Assembly: GCF_033439725.1 (NCBI RefSeq)
Contig: NW_026944383.1
Coordinates: 8,184,001-8,248,000 of the forward strand
Reading direction: 5' to 3'
DNA: 64,000 nucleotides
Origin: Neurospora tetraspora
Lineage: Eukaryota > Ascomycota > Sordariomycetes > Sordariales > Sordariaceae
In this document: positions 1 to 9,851 of the stretch, piece after piece
How the letters are laid out: each line of letters opens with the position of its first letter
Numbering within the stretch: the stretch's first letter is position 1
The notes under the pieces: generated by a model
Told to the model about the DNA's origin: nothing
The model's input: only the letters and a program-made list of their open reading frames with translations
The model's database searches: none
Made by a program: the position numbers and the translations under genes

Positions 1-711
1 CCGTCATCATCACGACAACAACAAAACACTCCAGTCCACATCTTCGCACAACCCCAGAGCGAATAAAACCTGGAGTTCGACGATATTTCGAAAACACGCG
101 TCCCCGAAAGCATCCTTTCCCGAATTCCTCGACCCGGTGTCGGTAACCCGTTCGCCCACTGTGCCAACCGCGGTACCATGGGGCGCCCCCTCCCTACCGC
201 TCCTCCTGTAATGTAACGCTGCGGCTATGCCCAGTGGCTTTGGACGTCTTAAGCGCTGGCGGTTTCGATTCGACGACCACCGTGAGACTCGGGCGGGTTA
301 CAACATGGATCTGCAGTCGGATACCCTCGAACGGGTGGTACACTAAGGTAGAGGAGTCAGGCTGAACGCCAACGGATACAGGGGTAGGGGGAGGAGGGAG
401 GGGTCGGGTGGGCGATTTGGGCGATGTGGGCGGCCGTTGTTCGAGTCCAACCTTGGGAACAAGAAGAAGCAATGCCACTGTGACGGTGGGATGGTTAAGG
501 TATATGAAGATGGTGGTGGCGCTTTTCCCACCCTTCGGGCTTCATCCGTTGCGATGGCCTGGTCATTGGCATGACTTGATGGTTGACTGATATCGTTGTT
601 GTTCACGATTTACCTACTGACTGTTTACTTCCTGTGATACCCCTTTTCGTCGAGTTTTTTGGACACTACTGGTTTTGCTGGAAGAAAGAGTGGAAAGAAA
701 AGAAGGGCAAG
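1..711. other. upstream region of the NLR gene
   Basis: No gene is supported here. Two overlapping minus-strand frames (194-478 and 343-606) are proline-rich, resemble no family I know and lack convincing splice or start context. The stretch most likely holds the promoter and 5' leader of the NLR gene that starts at 712. Any gene entering from the left edge cannot be recognised. Confidence 0.55.
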
Positions 712-3700
712 ATGGTTTATCAAGGGAAAAGGCACCAGAGAATCGATGGCCCGGTCAACTTGCTGTCCCTGGGTATGTATAAGTCCATGTTCCTCATACG
801 ACAAAGCTAACGACGGGAAACACTAGACGGTGGAGGAGTTCGTGGGTTATCGGAGGTGGTGATGCTTCACAAGATCATGAAGAGGGTGCAGGAAATTGAA
901 GGCTTCAAGGAATTGCCAAAGCCATGCGAGTACTTCCACATTATGGGCGGCACCAGTACTGGAGGGTAAGTTTTTGTTTCTGTTTTGTTTGCCAGATTGT
1001 CTTTCCAAGACTGACATGCCTCTTTCCACAGACTGGTGGCAATCTTGCTCGGTAGGTTACGCATGACCACCGAAGAAGCTCTGGAAAAGTATTACGACCT
1101 GGGCAAAGTCATCTTCCACAAGAGCAACAAAAAGAAGGTCGAAATCAGCGCGAAGTACGGACCAGAGGCACTCGAAACAGCAGTTAAAAAGCTCGTCCAA
1201 GAGCGAAACAGTAGCGAGCTCATGTACGACCCGACTGACGAGCCGACTACCGGCAAAGCGTTCGTTTGCGCCGTAACGTCCGCAAAGATTGGTGCTCCGC
1301 AACGGTTCCGCACTTACGCTTCCAAGGACAAGAAATACAGCAACTGCAAGATCTGGGAAGCAGCACGAGCGACCTCGGCGGCGCCAACATTCTTCGCTCC
1401 GATGACCATCAGCCACGATGACGTACCGGAAGAATTCCTCGATGGTGCGATAGGGTATAACAACCCCATAACCGAAGTGTTGAACGAGGCGGGCATATCT
1501 TTGGATCCAACCCTCAAGCTGGGATGTATTCTGAGCCTTGGCTGCGGCACCAAGGCGGACAAGACCCTCAGGAGATCTGGTCGGTGGTTCGGCCAGGGTC
1601 TTAGTTGGGGCTGGCGAATGGGTAAAGTGATGAAGGACAGTTTGACGGACCCTGATCCCAAGCACATCGATGTTGCCAGATTCCTCGACGGGTGGAACGA
1701 AACATACTTTCGCTTCAGCGTTCCTGGTGCGGCCGATGCGGTCAAACTACCAGAGTACAAGAAGATGAAGATGTTGGAGAAGATGACGGAAAAGTATATG
1801 GATATCCCTGAAGTCGCAGATCAGATCGAAAAGGTTGCTCGGATACTTGCAGAAAGGAAATCAGAAGGGGCGTGGATTGGTTTGGTCTGTAAGCGCACCA
1901 TTCCACTTTCCAGTGACTCTTGTCGTTCTGAGACTTACTTTGCACAGGTCAGCTGGAAAAGAGTGCGGTGGCCATGTCGCTACAAGCTCGTCCTATGGGA
2001 TTGTCTAGCAACTTCTTCACTGGAAGGGTTGACATTCTCAGGAATATGGCGAAAGTGCTGCTTTCAGACCCAGATGGGCGTAGCCAGCGGCGCCGGGAAT
2101 ATCTTCTCTGGGGCATGGGCGGTATTGGAAAGACCCAAATCGCCCTGAGGTTTGCCGAGATTTACGGAGACAGGTAACATGCATTGAACATTGACACCTT
2201 TCTAGACTCTCACTAATTCTGAAGCAGGTTTGAACACGTCTTCTGGCTTGATGCCACCAACAAACACACAGTACAGCAAAGCTACCACAATATTGCGCTA
2301 AAACTTGGGATACAAACAGACAAAATCGAAGAATCTCAGGCGGTGGTCCTGAACTGGATGAATGCCTCCAATGGCAGATGGCTCCTCATCTTCGACAATT
2401 ACGCACACAAGGGCGACGAGTACGGGCAGTACAACAACATTGTCCCTAACAGAGGTAATTTGCTGTACTCTAGCAGAGCCAACACACTCCTTCAAAGGCT
2501 AGGTCCAGAGGCTGTCTCGGAAGTCCGGGAGATGGACGAGAAAGAAGCCACCACCTTCTTTGTCAAAACTCTCCACCGCACGATTGTGGATCCGGAAGAG
2601 CAACAGCAGTGTACGGCTCTAGTCAAGGAGTTGGGATGCCTGCCATTGGCAATTGACCAAGCCGGTGCCAACATCCACATGACAGAGCGCAACATTGAAG
2701 ACTACCTTACGGAGTTCCGAAAGAGGCGGGACAAATTGCTGAGGGAGAGACAGGGGTCAACGACAGGCACTGACATGGAAGGTGATCCGGCTGTATATGT
2801 CACCTTTGACTTGTCGTATCTCGCCCTCCGCAGACAATCCCGAAGGATTAACGAAGATCAACACGCACGCGACTACGAAACAGCCATGAAGATCCTCAAC
2901 ATCATTTGTTTCTACCACTACGATAACATACCCGAAGAGATGATCATGAGAGCGGCCAACTGGCGAGGCGAGCAGCTCGAGGGGAATGAAATGCCCATGG
3001 ATGAGCAACTCGGGGGTGACACCGAGCGGAACGCCAATATTCTCATTGAACTCGACGAGGACGGAAGGTGGGATCCGACCTGGTTCCGCCGCGGTGCAAA
3101 CATCCTCAAACAGTTTTCTCTCGTGAGGATAGACCGACATCGGTCGCTATCCATGCACGTGCTAGTTCACTCCTGGGCCAGAGACAGACTGGACACCTCA
3201 GCCAAAGACCAATATGGATTCACCGAGAAGGAATCCTACGCGCTCTCCGCTCGATGCATTCTCTTTGAATCTATACCCGAAAGATCTCGCCCGGAAGAGT
3301 TCAGCTACCGGACCAAACTGATCCCGCACGGCCTCGCACTAAACGAACACGCACCTCCGACAGCTGTCGGCGATATGTACCGTGAAGCTTATTACGACAA
3401 GCTCTGGGCCCGCGCCAATGAAGACGTTGGCAACTGGGAAGAAGCAGAGAAGTTTTTAATCTCCTCTATCGAACGATACAAGCAGGTGGGCTGGCTGGAC
3501 GAAGGACGAGCCCTCGGAGCCATAGACCAACTAGGCGACTTCTACGTCAAGCGTCAAGACTGGCACAAGGCCCACATGATGCGCGTTGAGGCCTACGAGC
3601 GATACAGATACATTTGCCTCAAAAAGAACAAGGTCTCTTACGTTCGCGACGATGGGAAGGTCCTCGAGACTGATTCCGAAGAATACATTACACCCAAAGA

Positions 3701-4823
3701 AGCGGGAGATTACTGCGAGCCCGTGATTCTCGCCCTCCGCCGTCTAGCCGATCTCTTTAAGGAAGTCGGATACCCCGAAGGTCGACTCGAAGCCCTCAAA
3801 AAAGCCGACGAGATGACCTGGGAAAGCGGCATCAAGTCTGACCATGAATATTTCCAGCCCTGTGGCGACCAAATAATCGAAACAGAGTACTGGATAAAGA
3901 GGGCCCAAAACCCCAAGGCCGCCGCGAACATGACCTGGGAAGAACAAGATAAACAGTTCAATGAGATTGAGAAGAAGAAGGCGGATTACCGCAAGAAACA
4001 CAACCTCGTCGAGGAAAAAACGGACATTGACAGACAGGAAGCCTACCGCAAGGAGGTCCTCTCTTCCACCACGCTCTCCTTCCAGGAGAGGACTGACCTC
4101 TTATGGGCCCATTACGACGAAATCAAAAACATCTACGGCGACGACGACGTCATGACACTAATCGCCTCGGAATCCTTAGCCAAACTTGGTTTCGAGTTCC
4201 AAGTATCCTCATCCTCATCCCCATCATCCCCTTCCTATACCAAACCGCAACTACAACCGCCACCTCTCCTCCTTCCCTGCCCCCTCCTCGTACACCGCCA
4301 CGCCCTCTCCCTCGCATCCAAAAAGTACGGCAAAACCCACTCCCACACGCTCGTCTCCCTCGAACGCCACGGCCTCACCCTCTTCAAACTGAACCGTCTC
4401 CGCGAAGCCTTGGAACTCTCCATCGTCTTCAAGGACCTGGTCACCGCCAACCACAGCGCCAACCACGACTACTCTGTCATCGCCGCCCAGCGCGTCAAAA
4501 CCATTCTCCAAGTTGGCGATCCGCGGTTTGATGATCACCGGATCAAGGGCGTGGGCGGGTGTTTCGCGGGGTGCACGGCGCAAAGCCACCGGGAGACCGC
4601 AACGAAACTGGGAGTGAGGGATTGGCTGGATGCAAAAGGGGAAGTGGTGGAAGTTGTGGGCGAGCTGGAAAGGGGGTATATAGAGATGATGAGGGAGACG
4701 AGGCAGAATAGGGAGGATTTGGAGTTGGCGGAGGGGGTGTGGGGGAAGAAGGAGGAGGAGGGGAGGAGAGGGGTGGCGATGGGGGAGGAAGAGGTGGTGA
4801 TGATGATGCAAGCTATGAATTGA
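712..4823 (+). CDS. plp-1: patatin-NB-ARC-TPR NLR protein (PLP-1-like allorecognition receptor)
   Basis: Five exons: 712-772, 827-965, 1032-1888, 1948-2173, 2228-4823, giving 1292 residues in one frame. The N-terminal patatin-like phospholipase domain has the oxyanion motif DGGGVRG (residues 21-27), the nucleophile motif GTSTG (Ser64) and the catalytic Asp in DGA (Asp204). A nucleotide-binding domain follows: Walker A GMGGIGKT (408-415), a Walker B-like LLIFD (Asp484) and an LGCLPLAIDQAG segment typical of NB-ARC. From about residue 800 come TPR-like helical repeats (for example ANEDVGNWEEAEKF). The tail is Pro/Ser-rich, then Glu/Gly-rich. This architecture, tail-to-tail beside sec-9, matches Neurospora PLP-1, the NLR that detects incompatible SEC-9 and triggers germling death (established by published genetics). 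The symbol is inferred from architecture plus neighbour. Domains and synteny are seen; allele specificity cannot be read. The start gives a short leader directly before LLSLDGGG; an earlier in-frame ATG at 583 is less likely. Confidence 0.85.
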
Positions 4824-5969
4824 TTTAGTCTGGATTGTAAGGATGATGGTGGGCTAATACGTCGGTGTTCTTTGTAGGAAGTTGGTTCTTATTATTGTGT
4901 TGGTGATGAGGAGATGGAGGGAGAGGGTTTGGGGGAGAGGGGGTTGATACTACCTCTAGGTAGAGGTAGGTTCACTACCTAAACCGTTCAAATCGCACTG
5001 GCGCTGCTACAGTGAAACTTGTTGCTACTGGTCAAGAGAATTATCAAATATATGACTGGAAACGATATTGATGCCATGATTTCTCTGCTACCAGTCACGA
5101 AACTGCTGGCTTTTATTCCGTGTCCGTTCGTTCTTTTTGCATGTTGTTCGGGACATATTTGAAGGATTCCATGTGCAGTTTCATCTTGGAACCATGAGTT
5201 CAGTTTGAGTCTGGTACCTACATACCTGGGCCCGGATCATGTTCTGTAAGGCGGATAACAAGAGATCGGGTATTGAAGTAGGTGGTTGAGTATGATATGG
5301 ATGTCTGGCTTTGTAGTGTCGATATGAAGTTGGTAAGAAGAGGAGAGGAGTTGAGAGAAGGCAGACTACGGAGCATTTGGTGGTGGCCGAAAGGTTGGAG
5401 AGAGAGGGGGGGAGGGGAAGAAAGGGGTGATGATGTCAGTGATGAACCAGGTCCTGGTAGTAAAATAATAATTTAGAACGGCTGATCGGATGTTTTTGGT
5501 ATGCGTGAAAGCAGGATATCATCATTCTATTGAAGAAAAAAGGACGTAGAGAGTTGGAGGGAGGCGAGGATGGTACCATTGTTCACGAATGTACTTTCCG
5601 ATATACCTCGTGCTTGTCTCATTCACAAGTCAGCGTTTAACCTAGGATGGGAGTCAGAAGTCAACGGACACTTCACCACCTAAGGACACCGACAGTACAT
5701 GACTTAGTCTATTAGTAGATATTTACCGAATCATTGCAACGGCCTGCCTTCTGACATATTTCCCGAACCGAACCCATCATCGAGGAAGGACCCTACACCA
5801 GACTCACCGCAGAAACATTTTTGAATGATAAAACGTTCCGTATACCCACAGTATCAACATAAACGCTGAAGAAAGTGTGTACGGCATGTTCGCAGCAAAA
5901 GTTAATATCAACAAACTCCGGCCATTCCAAACCATCCGACCGAACCAACAACATCCCAAATCATCCTGT
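4824..5969. other. convergent intergenic region between plp-1 and sec-9
   Basis: This holds the 3' flanks of two genes that end tail-to-tail. No coding frame has family resemblance. A G-rich stretch lies just after the plp-1 stop and continues to about 4960. No inserted element was recognised. Confidence 0.6.
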
Positions 5970-7252
5970 TTAGAACCTTTCGAGCGCCATCTTGTTTCTG
6001 CGAACCTCGATGTTGAGTCTATCGGTCTGTTGCAACTGTTAGCGCCTTGCTCTTCCCAGCATCCTCTCCCAGAAAACAAAACACTTACGTTCTCAGTCAT
6101 GGTCTCAATATACCTATTACTGAGATCCAGACCCGCGCCAATATCCAGCGCACCCTCCTTGAGCTCACCCGCAACCTGCTCCATCAGCGCAATCTTCGTG
6201 TTGATGGCGTTCTCGTTCTGGTCCATCTCCTCATCATCCTCCAGCGCGTACTTCTTCTTGTTGTCAGCGCCGCCGCCAAGACCCAGCTTCTTAGGCTTCA
6301 TGCCGGCCATCTGCGCCTGTGCACGGTTCTTGTAGAGCTCGCGGGCGTTCTGCTCGCGGATTTCCTTCTCCTCCAGTTCGGCTTGCAGGCGGTCCCTGTC
6401 CATCCTGTCGAGCGTCTTCTTGCTGTGGCCGACAGGTAGGAACATGGAGCGATTGACTCGTTCGAGTTCCTTTACCCTTTCCTTGGCCTGACGGGCTTGG
6501 GCGGCTGTAGTAGGGTGTTAGCTTCATGTCATTCACTACTTCGTATTTACTATACATGGCAAAAACTAACCTCCGTGATCAATGTTTCCCTTGGCATACA
6601 GCAGCCTCTCGTTTTGCTCCCTCAGCTGTTGTCGTGCATTGCGCATGTTCGCCAGGGCAGCATAACTCGTCTCCATGGTCCGATCCAGAGTGTCGATGGT
6701 GGCATTTTGCTCGTTCACGATCTCGTTTCTGACATCGGTGAACTCCACGTCCTCCTTCTGCTCCTCCGTGAGCTCCTCCTGTGGCACACCATACTTGTTG
6801 CCATAGAGTTCCTGGGGAGACGGCTCATACCCATCAGGAGGAATCTGGCCTGGCTGCTTGTTGTCGCCATATGTAACAGGGTATTGCTGCTTGGAGTCGT
6901 TGGAGGGCTGGTAGCGGTTCTGGTTGCTGCTGGAAGGGGTATCGTATCGGTTATCACCATATTTATCCGTGGTGCCGAATCTCTCGTTGGTGTATCTTCC
7001 CGCAGCAGGCGGCTGCTGAACCGGACCTCCGGCGGAGTAAGGAGGAGGAGCTTGTTGGTTCTGGTACGGGGACGGACCGGAAGGCAGACCACCGGGACGG
7101 GGGCCACTGCTAGTGGTGCTCGATAGAGTAGCCTGAGACTGAGCAGGGCTCGCGTGCTGGTTCGCATACGGATCGGCCGCTGGTTGCTGGGCATAGGGGT
7201 TCTCGGCGGCGGCACCCTCCTTGTTCTTCTTTCGTCCGAATGACCAGCCCAT
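5970..7252 (-). CDS. sec-9: SNAP-25-type Qbc t-SNARE SEC-9
   Basis: Three exons on the minus strand: 7252-6571, 6504-6089 and 6026-5970, giving 384 residues. SEC-9 is the plasma-membrane Qbc-SNARE that pairs with an Sso/syntaxin and a Snc/synaptobrevin in exocytosis. The N-terminal ~160 residues are a disordered Pro/Gln/Tyr-rich region beginning MGWSFGRKK. The first SNARE helix starts near DVEF (residue 168) and has its central Gln at 213 (LREQNERL). A linker includes SMFLPVGHSKK, then the second SNARE helix runs to the C-terminus and ends IEVRRNKMALERF. By eye alignment to SNAP-25, the zero-layer position of the second helix is Ser356 (DLSNR against DTQNR). There is no transmembrane segment and no palmitoylation Cys cluster, as in yeast Sec9. 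Its convergent neighbour is the PLP-1-type NLR. Family assignment is firm; the symbol follows Neurospora usage. Confidence 0.9.
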
Positions 7253-7836
7253 TTTGGGAAACTGTGATGATTACAATACTTAGTACACTTAAAAGGTTTA
7301 TTGGAACGATGGATATGTCAGAAAGATGGGAACGGATGTGTTGTGATTGACAAGATGCGGTGGAACTGGAACGAGAGGAAGGAGAAAAGGAGTAAAATGG
7401 ATGGAGGGTTTGTTTTAGGGAGAATAAAACATGGGTGTGGTGCTTATGAGGGAAACAGGGGATACAAGCAGTGCCCTCTGGAGAACACTCCAAATGTCTT
7501 GACTGGTGTCTGGAGCGTGTTCCAGGTTTCTGTGCTTCCTCCTGTGGCCCTTCCATGGCCCGCCCGACGCCCGGTGGACTGCTGTAATGATTGGGGAAGG
7601 CCCGTAATACAAGCGTCGTAACCAGGGCATGTCGGCAGGGAGTCCCATGCTCACGTGTAGACGAGTTGCAGGAAGCAGCAGCAGGGGCGATTTGGAGACG
7701 CCCGCATCGAGAGGGAAAGTGCTGACGGATCTCGCGGGTCTCTGGCCTATAAGCAGCCATGTTTAGGTGTCTCTGTTACGCTAATGGCGGCGTATCACAC
7801 GTTGACCACTAACACCGACTGGTGGTCTGGTCTGCT
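7253..7836. other. sec-9 upstream region
   Basis: Promoter and leader space of sec-9, abutting the 3' end of the hypothetical gene at 7837. A long minus-strand frame (7760-7110) overlaps the sec-9 start in another frame and resembles no known protein, so it is taken as chance coding in the leader. Confidence 0.5.
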
Positions 7837-8428
7837 TCAGCTGCGTCCGCGTCTCGCCCATCCTGAGATTCCCCTTTTGGTCCTCTTCTTGTGAGACTGT
7901 CCGTGGGCTGTTGAGGCTGTGTTGACATTCCTGGCTCTCTTGGCCGTGGACGTGCCGGCATTCATCGCCACCCCATGTACCAAGTCAAGACGTCTTGTCT
8001 GATGTTTCCTCGAGGGCTCAGGGTCCAGTCGAAAGTCGAAACATGGGTGGTGTTGATGGGCCTCCTTTTTCCGCTGGTTCCTCGTTCCTGAGTGGTGGAG
8101 GAGACGCTGAAATGCAGAGAAAAGGGCAGTGGAGATGGGCGATCCAGGGGAAAGCGGGCTTGAACATGTCGCAGGCTAGGGCTGGGTGGTGTAGGGGTGT
8201 TCCATAAATGCTTACCTTCATCCCACACGCCAAAGACCGCCATACTGATGGCTTCTTCTTGGTCTTCTCCTCCTCTGTTTGTATCTGAGCCTCGAATTCG
8301 GGGTCGACTTCATCGCTGGCCCATGTGTTCGTTGTCGTGGTTCCCCAAGTGCTGTATCTCCGGGCGGGTTCGGGCTTTTCCCAGATATTGGCCTCTCGCC
8401 AGGCGGGGTTCGTGTCTTTTCGACCCAT
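7837..8428 (-). CDS. hypothetical small basic protein
   Basis: Two-exon model: 8428-8216 and 8106-7837, giving 160 residues. The donor GTAAGC follows the codon for Lys71. The acceptor is preceded by a pyrimidine-rich tract ending TGCATTTCAG, and the frame stays open for 89 codons after it. The N-terminus starts MGRKDTNPAWREANIWEK and is rich in Trp, Thr and charged residues. The C-terminal half is very basic (KKRTKRGISGWARRGRS). I do not recognise a domain. Supporting evidence is frame continuity and a clean splice pair; against it is the lack of known homology. The first exon is the more credible part. It could instead be a transcribed leader of sec-9. Confidence 0.42.
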
Positions 8429-9851
8429 TTTGGCGATATCGAACTGCTAGTGCTCGCTGCTGCAGTTCGGTGATGGATGACTGAGATGAGAGGACGATGG
8501 GCTACATTCAAATAGAGTTGCCGGGTGACGTTCTTTTTGCAGGAAATGCTCCCGGTCAGTTATTGCCTTTCGCCTCCGCCTCCGCCTCACTTGATCAATG
8601 AAGTGAGTTCCTGCTGAATTTGGTTTTGGAAGTTCCAACAAAGAGACGGCATCGAAGCCTGAGAGTTCGGTCAGTTTGCGGCAGCTGCTGTTAAGGAGAA
8701 ACCAGCTGGTCGGCATTTGACTGCGGGAAATTGGCGGTTGGGTGGCAGTTGCGCAAGTACCGGATATCTTGGCAGTGGCCTTATTGCCGTGGTCGGTGTT
8801 AGTGCTCTGGAAGGAGCGGCAGAAGCCGATGCAGCAGGATGGTGGGGGAGGAGAAATACGTACACTCCAACCCATGGAACATCAGTTTGGACGGGACTTC
8901 ACTGCGCACTCTGCACAACTCAAAACGCCACTCTACCAAGCTTCATGCAAAAGGCTGGTATATGTCTGAAACTATTCAAGAAGTTTCTCGAGCCTATCCG
9001 ATTTTCTGCTTTAAGTGTAGTCGTCCCGTCAATTTTCTGGGTTGTTTGAAGCTCCACGTCACAAGAAACGTGCTAACGGAGTACCGTATTGAACTGAATG
9101 TACTTGTACATGCAATACGAGATACTGACATTGGCCAGCAAATACCAAGGCAACTGCTGGCATCTTTCTAGAGTCAAGTACTTACATTGAAATTCATGAC
9201 CATGGAATGACGTTATTTTCATCCCTTTACATCCATTCAACATATCTGATACTTACCATTACGGTATTCACGACATGCACGGACTGCCATAAGCATTTAG
9301 CATCTGGTGTTGGTCAGTTGGCCCGTGGGAGCCAGACCTCTGGACGAAAGAGGAAGGCACTGATGCGTCACTCACCGACCAAACACTTTTCATCTTTAGT
9401 TTGATTCCTCCTTAACCTCACTCTTAACTTGAGGAAACCCCCTCCTGCATTCCCCATATTGTATCTCAAACACAAGTAAACAGCGGAAACCGTCACCACG
9501 ATGTTCTCCAGAGTCAATTAATCAGACCAGTGGTCTTGCCACAAGCACCCAGTTAGGACCCTCTTCACGGACCTCACTCAACCACCCGCTATCATCATCA
9601 TCACCAGACACCGAGCAACTTGCTCTATAGCATCCAAAATGATCACCCGAATATACACATTGTCCTCCTATAACACATCCCTTCGTCGTGCAATACTACT
9701 CCACTATCTCCGATATCACCACCACGGGACTTGCTGATATTTGTTATTGCTTGTCAAACCCTCTTATCCGATATCACCTACGTGTACACTGACCACTTGA
9801 GGTCACATCACCAGCGAACACCCCAGCGAGCCCAGACACACGAACACAAAT
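8429..9851. other. intergenic region upstream of the GTPBP1-like gene
   Basis: No convincing gene. Plus-strand frames at 8717-9171 and a minus frame at 8875-8447 are short and without family resemblance. The last ~450 bases have C/A-rich leader composition leading into the ATG at 9852. Confidence 0.5.

Noticed and set aside
425-475. tRNA B-box-like sequence (TTGTTCGAGTCCAACC)
   Set aside because: The T-arm looks right, but no matching acceptor stem, anticodon arm or A box lies upstream at the expected distance.
194-606. Proline-rich minus-strand open frames
   Set aside because: They overlap each other in different frames, lack domain resemblance and sit in the promoter of the NLR gene.
7110-7760. 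216-codon minus frame over the sec-9 start
   Set aside because: It overlaps sec-9 exon 1 in another frame and reads as leader and shadow sequence.
8447-8875. 142-codon minus frame
   Set aside because: No recognisable motif; Arg/Ser-rich chance translation upstream of the small hypothetical gene.
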